In this document: piece by piece, positions 13,747 through 29,956 of the stretch
How positions within the stretch are numbered: the stretch's first letter is position 1
Layout of the letters: every line of letters begins with the position of its first letter
NCBI GenBank assembly: GCA_005406025.1
Contig: BGZK01000089.1
Coordinates: 738,865-802,864 of the forward strand
DNA length: 64,000 bases
Source of the DNA: Eumeta japonica
Lineage: Eukaryota; Arthropoda; Insecta; Lepidoptera; Psychidae
Direction of reading: 5' to 3'
Translations under genes and position numbers: made by a program
The notes under the pieces: model-generated
Database searches by the model: none
What the model was told of the DNA's origin: nothing
Seen by the model: only the letters and a program-made list of their open reading frames with translations

Positions 13747-15149
13747 TCCTTAATATGAACTCAAAAAAATAATGAACAATGACGAAAAATACTAGTTTTA
13801 TTGTGGAAAAAGCGTGGGTCGCTCTATATACGAAAAATGTGGCACAAAGCGCCCCACGCTTTTTCCACAATAATACTAGTATTTTTCGTCATTGTTCATT
13901 ATTTTTTTGAGTTCATATTAAGGATTATATTTCACTTTTTAGTTTAATGTGCTTTAAAAGCGTGTTTTTTAGTTTTTTTAAACTATATTTATTTATTATT
14001 ATAATTCTTCTGTTTTTGAATGAGCGTCAAAGACGTGCACTTTAGGGTTTTACATTTTTTTTAATTAAATTACAATCTAATATGAAATTTAAAAAAGTTT
14101 AGATATATACAGCCTAACCATAAGAATATTACATATTAGATGGATAAAAAAACTCAATAGGTCGCCTATTAGTGGGTTTGACCTAATTAAAAGTACAAAT
14201 TAATTTCCTAAAAAAAATACTACAATACTAAAAAAAATTTCGAAAATAGTACTAGCTACTCTATATTTCTTATCTTTAAAATGTGAACAACCCCCTCTCC
14301 GTCCTCACATTGTTTACATTTTAAACGGATTGCAATCGGTTAAATGTTTCAGATTGTAATAAATCTAAATCTTGTTTGTTTATGTGGAACGTGAAATGTT
14401 TACGTCTTATTAAAAAAAAATTATGACTTTGTTTACATTCGTAGAAGGTTCATTACATAAACCTATCAAAACTCATTTACTGAAGAGTCAATTTTATTTT
14501 TGCAACTAATGCTTTAGCAGATCAAATGCGATCAACTGAAAATGGTTATTAGTAAAGTCCATAGTAAATGATTGTGTCTCAAGTGTTCTGTCTTTCTGCG
14601 AATTTACTTTTCACCTCGTCTCAATCGTCAACCCCCTCAATAGGATTATTGTATAACAATACTCACAATCACGACAGTCCTATCATTAATTACATCACCG
14701 TTTTACATTTATCCCTCTACTATTATTATTAATTAGTCGGTTCTAGAAAGGAACTTTTTATTCCATTTTCCAAAAGCAAAGGATAAAATCATCTACGTCA
14801 TGAATCCAGTGTTCTTCATAATCCTTTTCTTTCCTATGAAATACGATATGATTAATCTTCCTCGACACGTTCGTTACCAAATTACGGCTAACAAATGCAA
14901 TCATGGATAATGTATCTGTAACGTCATGGAAAATATCGTATTTCCAATTACCGGACTGTACTAATACACGATACATTACCATCATCAATGTACAATGCAT
15001 TCTTTCTTAACTAATAATATTTTTTATTTAAGAATGACATAAGTATTTCAAGTATATGTAGCCCCCTGCTCTTTTTTATAAAATGTATATTTTTAATATG
15101 GTTTTAGTACTATAGAATTAGATCAAATGTCACTGTCCTGTAAATGTAT

Positions 15150-15525
15150 AGAGGTTGAGCGAAATTGCCAGACAAAATTATAACCTTCAAGTAATAAATA
15201 AAAACCGGCCAAGAGCGTGTCTGGCCGTATAGTGTTCCATAGCCACCGTGTCACAATATGTGGATTTAAAAAAGGGCCTTGGATGGGATTTTCTAAATGA
15301 AAAAATGGTTTTAACAGACTAGCAATATTTTTGAATAATTCTATCATTTTGTCGGTGTAATTGATATGTATATACCCATACTAAATTATTGTTTTCTAGT
15401 CTTTGAGCTAAGCCGTGGACAGACATATGGACGGACGGACATGGCGAAGCTATAAATTTCTTGTTGACTACGGAACCGTAAAATCCCTTCGAAGTCGGCG
15501 TTAAAGCTATCAACGCAAAAATTTG
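15150..15525 (-). repeat. Dispersed lepidopteran repeat (CGGCCAAGAGCGTGTC type)
   Basis: Contains AAAACCGGCCAAGAGCGTGTC, GTTCCATAGCC, GACGGACGGACATGGCGAAG and TACGGAACCGTAAAATCCC in order, a block I know as dispersed in moth and butterfly genomes. No coding potential. The class is not certain. Confidence 0.6.
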
Positions 15526-16619
15526 CAAAAAAAAATCATTTATAAATCAATATAATAGCATAATTTTGTTGTACAAGTAACGTACGGTATTGTACAGAGC
15601 ACAAATTTTTCATTTACGATGTCAGACCTCATCGGCCGTCAGTTAATTTAAAAATTATGTGATTCCGACACCGCATTCACATTTACATAGCGAAATTAGT
15701 GTTAATCGGAAACATCTTATACCTATAATGTATACAAATCCCACAACGCACTCTACGCGTTATTTTGACTCGTTTCCGTATCGAATAGTATAATTCATAA
15801 TTAGCTATAGACATTCATCGCAGCATCTAGTCGAGATGAGATCTCATATCGCGGACACCGGAGACGCCGTCGTCAGAAGTCGCGAAGGTCGATCCAGCGA
15901 TATTTATAGGCGAAAATATTAAAAAACGGCCGATTTCGTCCGAACCGCACACTCCTTACTACACTCGAGCCGTGCAGAAATTCCGATTCGATTGCGGACG
16001 CTGTCCAATTCTGGATATTTTTAACTCTATAACAGATTTTAGGAAAATTTAAGCATAATCGTACATCAGGCTCGCGAGATCGGCCTTCACGTTGCGCAGG
16101 AAGATTTTTTATCATTACATCGGGATTGGATTAAAAATAGTCGTGCTGTAGCCAGTCGCGGTATTATTTAGGGTGATGTATAAAAACATTGAAAGATGTT
16201 CGTGCCGATAGGTCGTGCGTACTATGAGTTTATATGTCGTGGTATTAACGGAGTACATTATTATATATTGCACAGTACTTTATTTTTAACCGACTCCAAA
16301 ACGAATTAATGATTTATTTTTGAGTCTGTTTAAACAATTATTTAAATAGGCTATTGAAAACGATTTTTTTTTATAAATTTTATTGTATGATAAATATTCG
16401 TTTTAAGACTCATTGATCCGGATACTCTTTAAATTTTGGTACGTCTGTTTGTCCTTTTTATTACAATATAGTTGAAAGAGTTGAGGAAGTGGTGCATAGT
16501 TGTATCATGACAAAATAAAACCCAAAACACGAGCGGGTATATGCTAGTATATTACATTAATGTAATTAACACCAAAAATATATTTTTGCCATTTCTAGCA
16601 TAAAATATATGTATATATA

Positions 16620-16765
16620 TAGTTCGTTTCGAGGAAGGCATCCCGGAGGCCTTCGCAGGCCGCATGTATACTAACGAGGGTCGATCGATCAACGGTTAAC
16701 CCGTGAACACTCCGATGAGCATGTACGCGGCGGCGGCACGCTTGCGCCTATTAAAAGGCTTTATT
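16620..16765. other. GC-rich island, open on both strands, unidentified
   Basis: The plus strand reads RFEEGIPEAFAGRMYTNEGR SING, then TAA, with the same frame open again beyond it. The minus strand reads RKRAAAAYMLIGVFTG then TAA after an AATAG acceptor-like site. Third positions are GC-rich in both readings, unlike the surroundings. It could be a short terminal exon; the strand is undecided. Confidence 0.3.
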
Positions 16766-17400
16766 TTTTTGGCGTTACTGACTAGTAGCGTAGAATGGCC
16801 AAATAATTACGTACATGAAAATACAAAAAAAAAAAAAGGAAAACACTACATGTAGGTAATATGCAATACATCTATGCTACTGCAGGTATGCAACTTGAAG
16901 TTCGTTTAACTCTTAAACGCTAATTTAAACAAAATCACAGTTTGTGTAAACGGAGCGCCAAGCCGCTGCGCTTTTTTCCTCACCGTTTTCCCGCATCATC
17001 ATTGATCGCGTTCACCATTTCACCTTACTCGATTATGGTTTTACGTAAAGTATTAAGTTCTAAAGTAGTTGAAGTTGGATTGTAATAACAACAATATATG
17101 TAAAAAAATCTCAATCATTTTATTTACTGGAAACTCATTTAGAATTTAAAAAAAAGTAGACTCAAATCCATATTTTTAAAATTGATTTTGAAACATTAAT
17201 CAAAAGTGTTGTAGACAATACCGCCCCGTATTGACAAAAATTCTAAAATACCGTGATACGACACATGGTTTTTTAATCCTGTTTTCATTTTGATCATATT
17301 TTAGTGTATAGACTATGGGAAACAATATAGAAGACAAATATAATTTGTTTTCTCTATTGCTTAATTCTCACTATATATCCAAAAATATGTATAAATTCGA

Positions 17401-17402
<2 letters not shown>

Positions 17403-17457
<55 letters not shown>
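17403..17457. repeat. (AT)n microsatellite
   Basis: About 27 uninterrupted AT units. Confidence 0.98.
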
Positions 17458-17462
<5 letters not shown>

Positions 17463-17664
17463 TTAATATTGTAACATGGGTATGAGTAGGTTGTAAATTC
17501 ATTTTTTATTAAATTAGAATATAATATTATTCAAACTTTAATCTAATTATGTAACAATATTGCTTTTACCGTAAAAAATAAAACTTTTGAAATAAAATGT
17601 AGTTTTAAAATATCTTTGGCATACATTCATGTATGTGCATATGAAGATAATACAGCTGCTTCAT

Positions 17665-18285
17665 TTTTAGGGTTCCGAGCCAAAATGGCAAAAACGGAAC
17701 CCTTATAGTTTTGTCATGTCCATCCGTCCATACGTATCTCATAGGCATTTCACTCAAAAACTTCTAGATGTATGTTGATAAAAGGAGTACAGGTATCTTA
17801 TATAAGCCGCTACTTAATTTGATAGTTAAATAATAGAAATAAATATTTCTAGAGGGGACACTCCATAAATGTAACAGAAGCTGAAAATTTTTTTTTAACG
17901 TGTGGCACATATTTCGCTATTTCTTTTAAGAAATAATTAAAAAACACGACTGTAAAAAATAAAAAACCGGTTCCGTACCTCCGTACAATTTTAAGAATAG
18001 TTCAGTAAAAAAAGACCATTTCTTGTATGACGAGCCCCTTTAATCTTTAACTTCATTATATTTTTAGTATTTGTTATTATAGCGGCCACAATAATCCAAA
18101 ATCGGTGAAAATTTTTAAGTGTCTAGCTATTACGGTTAAGAGATAAAGCCCTGTGATGGGCGGACGCACAGAGCGGAGTCTCAGTAATAGGGTTCCATTG
18201 GCACCCTTTGGGTACGGAATCCTAAAAGCAATGTCCAATAAATACAAAATCCAATGAAACTGAAACCCGATCACATAATTTTTGT
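17665..18285. repeat. Related GGGTTCCG repeats, copies in both orientations
   Basis: 17670-17740 reads GGGTTCCGAGCC...AACGGAACCCTTATAGTTTTGTCATGTCC; 18120-18230 reads TAAGAGATAAAGCCCTGTGATGGGCGGACG...AGGGTTCC. It shares words with the 15150 copy. Confidence 0.5.
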
Positions 18286-19881
18286 CACGTATTTCAGCTT
18301 TTAAAAGATTGAAAAGCGCAAAAGGTTTTTACACGAATCCCTGTTACATTTGGCTCTCTAGCTGACTCATTCTTGCTTTGTTCGTTATCGCATGACGTCG
18401 CAAAATTTTTATTCTGTGTAATAAATCATAACCCTTCCTTTACAATTTATCATATTTATTACAGCTATAGAAATTTACGAAAGTATTTTAATAATCTATA
18501 TATACAGTATTTTTTTTCTGGGATAAAATGGAATATCAGAAACAAGGGACCTGTTTTAAGAGATTTTTTTTGCAGAACGATTTTGGAATTGTTAATTTTT
18601 TGGTCAAACGTGAGCTGTCCATAAATATGTATAAATTGAATATATATTTCAATGCTGATAGAATCTGTTCTATGTATCATTTTATTGTACATTCCAAAAA
18701 AGAAAATGAGACCACAAAGTTGGTCAAATTTAATATAATGTGTTTACATACAATACGAAATGCAATAAATTGAAGTCGAAGTACTTATTCGTATATAAAT
18801 TAATAAAAATGTATTCTAACAATTAATTTCATGTTGATGCGTACCATATATATAATTTGTTTTGTCAATTTAGCACTCAAAGGGTTTATAGACAGTCTTA
18901 CAAACTTCATGCTACTATGAACTCTAAACTAAATTTAAAAATATATTTCAACTTTAAAACGAACTTGTTCTGAAACTTTAATTTGTTATGAACTTTTCAT
19001 TATGAGTTTACGCTCGTGATTCATCATAGCGATATCTAATAATATACATAATGATTTGATTGAAGAGTGTTTCCTTAATTATTGAAACTCAAATAAAACA
19101 TTAAAGTTAATCTATTCTGACCGCGAGCTTTCTAATAACAAGTTATTTGATAGATCAAATGAAAATTTAAGACAAGAAAGTTGTTTCAAATCAAAACATA
19201 AGAGGGTAAATGTATTTATTGCAATCGTGGTGTCAGAATTCTTTGAAGCCTATCCAAAAACTTCAAGGAAAAGCGGTTGGAAATATCGATGTGAGTAAAT
19301 TTACTGTCAGCATACAATAACTATTCCAAAAGATGTACAAATAAATACCGCTTTCGAAAACTTACAATCATTAGTTGTTTTTGGAGTTGATTACGTTAAA
19401 GTTAAGGCGATTAAGGAATAATACTCTAATTTAAGTGATGCACACAAAACTTTATATGAAATACCTTCTGCTATCCCGATTATTTTCTAGCGATACAATA
19501 ATCCTAACATGATAAGACACGAACAGGGAAAAAAAACCTAATAGTTCCTAAAGATAAGATTCCCAGTGCTTGCTATGGTTTCGTCCTCATACTGTCTCAG
19601 TTAAAAAAAAAAACAATATATATTGTTTTTTTGAAATTCCACTAAATTTTACATAGTGGCAAGATAGCTCTACGAAAAAAGATATTGCGTAAACGCCATA
19701 AAACTAATTGGAAACTGGGAGCAAACTTAAATATTGACATACTTTGGTAAATAATTTATGTTAGTTTTAAGACGAATTCTTTGTTGACACACAAAACAGG
19801 CATCAACAATAATAACAAAGTTTTTCCAGCATTTAGTGATAGTTGAAATAATTTGTAGGAGACATATTCATTATTAGAAGA

Positions 19882-20803
19882 TCCATACTAATATAATAAA
19901 TTGGAAAGTTAATCAGTTAGTTACCTTTTTATGGCTAAAATGTTAAACTGATTTTAATCAAACTTGGTATGGAGACAGCTAGAATTCTGAAATAGGACAT
20001 AGGCTAGTTTTTGTGAATATACAGGTACTATTTGTCTGTGTGTACTTGCAACCCAACAATGTCTAAACCAATTCTATTGAATTTTGGCAGACTGATAAGA
20101 TCACTCCATTATCGCGTAAAATATGTCTGTTTCCCTCTTTGTTTGTATCTCTTCTTGTAATTTTTTTATAGCATTTTCAAGAAGCCAATGAGGTATTGAG
20201 CCACTAGAGGTGATCATCGCCGCCCATAAATGTTAGCAACCCCAGACAGAAGCGCGTTGTCAGCCTTTTGTGTACAAATAGGATGTTTGACAGAGGGGAG
20301 TGGTGTGATGGAAGAGAGAGTGGGCTATAGAACACACTGTAGGGTAAAATGTAAGTTTATTCTTGGTTGTTTGATTGCCTGAATAAAATACAGCTACCGT
20401 CCGTTATATCTGTATGCATCCTTTATTATTCGATGATGGTTTGACCAATTTTAAAAATAATTGGTACAGATAAAAATTGTTGCAAGAAATCTAAGCTACA
20501 ATACTAATAAGTTGTGTATTGTATAACAAAAAATTAAGAGTCAATAATTTTTTTCATCGGCAATATTTATTTGTTCACTTGACTTAAAGAGGTAGAGAGG
20601 CAAAAGAAGATATAGATTAAGATATCTTTAAGATAAAAATTAAAAGAGGGAGGAGAAGAGAAAAGAAAAGAGTGAAAATAAGAAGGAAAACAAGAAAAAA
20701 AAGGAGAGGGATTGTAAAAAGGATCAGGTTTAGAGAATCAGAATTGAAATTTTAATATGGACTAAAAAATCGATGAAGGTGCGGAGCCCCGTGTAAAAGC
20801 TAG
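19882..20803 (+). mobile_element. Degenerate Helitron
   Basis: Starts A|TCCATACTAATATAATAAAT, a common 5' end of lepidopteran Helitrons, and ends GTGTAAAAGCTAG, preceded by a degenerate GC-rich subterminal stretch. The base after CTAG is C, not T. A SINE-like block at 20165-20345 and a purine-rich tract at 20590-20740 lie within it. Confidence 0.65.
20165..20345 (+). repeat. SINE-like dispersed repeat, copy 1
   Basis: Shares an ordered pattern with 24845-25065: GGTGATCA..GCC, ATGTTAGCAACC/ATGTTGCCAGCC, CAGCCTTTTGTG...AAATAGGATGTTTGA, GTGGTGTGATGGA and AGTGGGCTATA. Confidence 0.5.
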
Positions 20804-22219
20804 CAATAAGAATGTCACTAGTCCCAGACACTAATTACAGTTTTTAGCAATACATTTTAAAATAACACTTTGTTGTACAAAACAAAAAAATTAATCAGAA
20901 CACTTCTACAGTACAGCATTAGAATATTGATAATAATTTGAAATTAAGTATTTATTTATGTAAAAAATACAGTAAGCAATATTATAAAAAAATTGTATAT
21001 TTTTATATAACCTGAAATATAAACACACATAGTTGTATATGTGACAGCAAAATTAGATAACACTATTTAAATATCTGAATGAGATCATACTGAATATTGA
21101 TGAAAGTATACTAGTACGTATTCTGGTAACGAACATGAGTAATATGCACTTATCGGTGAGTTGAAATATGTTTCCTGATGATTTCTTATCTGTCATTAAT
21201 AGGTCCGATATGTTTTTATCATTTTTATCACATACTATCTTATAACAGACTGCCTATATTTTACATAGGCTTCGAAGCTACTAAATACAAAATAGAAAAA
21301 TATAATATTTAAATATCTGCACATAAAGACATTAAAAAGCATGAGGTATCTTTGGGACATCGGATTGGAACGAAGTCCTTTCGCTATATGTAAATATATT
21401 ATATGAATTTAATAATATCAATTGAATTAAGTAAAATATTTGAAAATAGTTAAATAAACTATAATTAATAAATGGTAAGAAAGAATTGCAAGTTCCAAAT
21501 ATACATTTCTTTTATTAATTATTAAAATTCTAAAAGAAATAATGCAACTTAATCATTACATTTGATTGTAGCAACAATTGGTTTGTGGGTAACTATAATG
21601 GAAACATATGTTTGCGATTGTATTTTGTGTATCAAGAAAAAAACTGCATCGATAGTGGTATTATATCTTGTTCTGGATATCGTTAAATCAAATTCATTCA
21701 CTGAATCAAATACTCATAATTTGTTTTAAATATAAATCAATATTTACTAATAGCTCCTTTATAGACCCAATGCTCATTAGCCTAGCAAACACTATAAAGT
21801 GATCAGCATTCTTTATTGTTGTTACACTTTAATTTGTGTGATTCTAATCCACTGAGCGACTGAGTGTAACATGCTATAAGAAAATTTATCCCAATATTTT
21901 AATTTCCGTAATTAATAAACTTTAAATTTATTGTATATACTACTAAATTATCAACAGTACACAAACACAAATAACATGTTTTTAATGGAATCCCATTCAG
22001 CTGCGGTGACTACATTTGCGATCGACTTTGAAGATTTCAAAATTCTTATAACGTTAAGTTTTTTACGAAGTTAATACAAATTCTGCCTTACAAAATTCAC
22101 CAAAAAATTCTTCTGATCTTCTTGCAACTTTAAATGACAAGTATATACAATTTCCAGAATGGTACAACAATTCCATCTAAGGGCGCGCCATAATTAGAAA
22201 GCAAACATAGAAAACTCAC

Positions 22220-27308
<5,089 letters not shown>

Positions 27309-27610
27309 CGGATATTAGGTTTATGTAAGGAATATGACTAAAGTTCTAGTAAACAATATGCGATTGTTGTGATTTTTGTAGATTTAAAAACGCTATTATT
27401 TCATTAATATCAGCAACTGTTCTTCAATGGCGGAAACATCACTCACTCACTCACTTCACTCACAATAATAACGCATTCTCCACCGGACTGACAATAGCCA
27501 ATAGCTGTGTACGATAATTTAGTGTGACCATTATGATATTTTCAGTTACCAATTTAGGATCAAAAAGGAAAAAATCAGTGTATTATTATTATTACCTATT
27601 AAAATAACTC

Positions 27611-27675
27611 AAAAATATTTAATTATCATGTAAGGTATATTATTAATATCCCTCACATGATAATTAAATATTTTT
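27611..27675. repeat. Perfect hairpin, 21-bp arms
   Basis: Arms 27611-27631 and 27655-27675 are exact reverse complements (AAAAATATTTAATTATCATG...), with a 23-base loop. It is 0.3 kb upstream of the PP1 start codon. Confidence 0.95.
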
Positions 27676-29444
27676 GCATACCCGCAGTGTTAATCTTATT
27701 ATTACTCAGTTACGTATTGAATGGTTTTGACATTGTTGTATTATTAATTGTATTAAATATTCCTTGTAAAAATTTAAACGTCAATATTCATATAAAATTT
27801 TGTTTCAAAAACATCAGTTAAAAGAAATTGCTTTTCTAACCATTTTAAACAAGTAAAAGTACAAGGCGTTAAAACACACACTAAGATCTTTTAATGCTTA
27901 TAAAAAGTGTCAAATTTCTGAAAACTTATTAAATTAAGATTTAATGAAGAATAAATTTTCTTTGTTCACCATAAAAAGTATACAAAATTTTATTACCGGT
28001 AAAAGCAGATAAAAGAAAAGTATACCCTTCTTCTTGAAAGAGTGCTCGAATATACCTTATATTAAGCAAGAATAAATGTTTAAATGTTATTTTTTTAAAT
28101 TATAAATGAGTTATGCTGGTTTTGAAGTCAACAAATATTGTTAGTGGTATTTTTAATGAAAACAATATTTTTCAGAGCACTAGAACATACGTAATTACTT
28201 ATATAAATATGAAATTCATAATGTTATTTATGTTTGCCTTACTGGTAATAACTTCATTATTCTGTACAATACATACAAAAGTAATAATGAATTTCTAAAT
28301 TATAAATGCGAAATGGGAGATAATACATGAATGATATTTTTCCAATGGATTTGATATAAAACCGATACATCCATTTTTAAAGGAAAATTTTATATAAGGG
28401 TAATGATTAAAAATATGTAATAAATGGTCCGAAACTACTCAACGCTTATGTTGGCTATTTCATATTAGGGTTGCGAAAGTCATCTAATAGACATTATTTG
28501 CCAATATGGATCGTTTTCGCAAATTTAATGTAATACGAATATTGTGTAACAAATTAAAAATTCAGTACTTACAACAGCTTCATACGTATTGATTTTTATG
28601 TACATTTTAAGGCAAACCGGTATTTATGCACGTTTTGAGAATATTTTTTGCGTTTAGTAGTCGACATGAATCCGTTCACATCGAATTGTCTTTAAGTGTA
28701 TGTCACAATGTAGAACCGCATTATATCTCGGAGACTTTATCCAAGACTAAGTATAAAATTCGGAAAAGCATTGTTAGTTTATATCTGTGAGATTTGTTAT
28801 ACATTTTTAGAGGCAGTGTTATTTAGTCAACCATTTATGTCATGAATTCACGTTACAAGAATGCACATGTAAAATGCACTAGTAAAGATAATGTCAATAC
28901 AATTTAGAAGAACAATCTTTGTTGAAGCTTTTTGGTCATTATTTTTAGTGATAAACGATGCATCAGATGGGAATTTAAATTTATGGCAATAGTATATTGG
29001 AATCTACTGGAATAATATTAACTTATAAACTTAATACACACATTTTAAAGTGCATTGTTTAAATAATAATGGAAATGGTGACCGAATTGTGCTTACTCTA
29101 TGGCTTTATAGTGTTCAATGATATTTGTCTTTTTTTCGTTTAGTATTTCGTTTCATTAGAATAATTTCTGTTGGACTTTGTTTTTGGCAAAAAAAAAAAT
29201 AGGAGATTGGGGGTAAGATTTAAATAATAAATAAACAAATGTAGTTTTTAATAATTCAGCTTGCTAGCGTCACTTGTCAAAGATGATGCTAGTTCTTCAT
29301 TTTACATAAATAGCAACACTGAACTTAAATGCATAGAGAAGTAAAAATAAACTAAGTTAAATGTCGTATTGTATCTTAGCGTTGTTCGTAATGCTGATGA
29401 CGGTCGTTGGCATAAATGAATATGAATATATAGAAAGTCATTGG

Positions 29445-29479
29445 ATGACTATCGTTACTATGGCGGTGACGATAGTCAT
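29445..29479. repeat. Perfect hairpin, 11-bp arms
   Basis: ATGACTATCGT and ACGATAGTCAT with a 13-base loop, just downstream of the ODAD1 stop. Confidence 0.85.
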
Positions 29480-29919
29480 TGAAAATAGTTTACATAAAAT
29501 TTAATAAATTATTGAAAACATTACACTAATAAATTCTGTAAAACTATTTTCAGCTTATAATTGACAGTGTTAGCAACTTTCTAAATAGCAGTTCTTTATC
29601 GGTGTAATTATATGAAACTCAATATACATTTTCGGATATAAGTCGACGTATTTTAGGTGGAGGCATAGATTAATATAGATATTATTAGGTGTAAGTTAGG
29701 TTAGATTTAAGTCTAAAAGGTAATGGGTCAATTTAATAATTGGTATCATTTTTGGACGACTAAAAATCATTATAACAATTGGCTTGCAATTTAATTCATA
29801 TAAATAACAAAAGTAATATTCGAAAATCCAAATTACAACGTAAATAATGTTTTAATAATACTCAGTATGCATTAAAATATTGCCGTGATATCAATTTGAA
29901 ATGGAATGAATTATTTTGT

Positions 29920-29956
29920 TCATTCTTTTTTTGGTCCGCGGTATGGATGACGTTTC
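29920..29956 (-). CDS. ODAD1: ODAD1-like exon 12 (stop codon)
   Basis: GA|G joins in phase to give EKRHPYRGPKKE and a TGA at 29920-29922. The acceptor is TTATTTCAG. It is a short basic tail; exactly 13 codons including the stop are completed, which supports the assignment. Confidence 0.72.

Larger units (their letters stand above)
13098..13994. mobile_element. Foldback (long palindromic) element, interrupted by a Helitron
   Basis: The right arm 13853-13994 is a near-perfect reverse complement of a left arm split in two (13098-13159 plus 13747-13818). Arms are about 135-140 bases with a 34-base loop (13819-13852). The left arm is split by a 587-base insertion, 13160-13746. Confidence 0.9.
13995..22219. 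other. Repeat-rich stretch, probably PP1 intron
   Basis: If PP1 continues beyond the left edge, this is part of its fourth intron. It contains the GGGTTCCG repeats, the (AT)n tract, a Helitron and two GC-richer patches (15830-16120, 16620-16765). Search words for PP1 exon 5 (VDEKIFCCHGG) were not found. Confidence 0.45.
27309..29919. other. Intergenic region between PP1 and ODAD1
   Basis: Should include the PP1 5' UTR and promoter (27309-27600, with repeated CACTCACTCACTCACTTCACT at 27445-27470) and the ODAD1 3' UTR. Two hairpins (27611, 29445). No coding sequence recognised. Confidence 0.6.

Noticed and set aside
13410..13772. 120-codon ORF as a protein gene
   Set aside because: It lies inside the Helitron and consists of two diverged tandem repeat units; the repeated CAGxxKFxKICxxQSIA pattern comes from the repeat.
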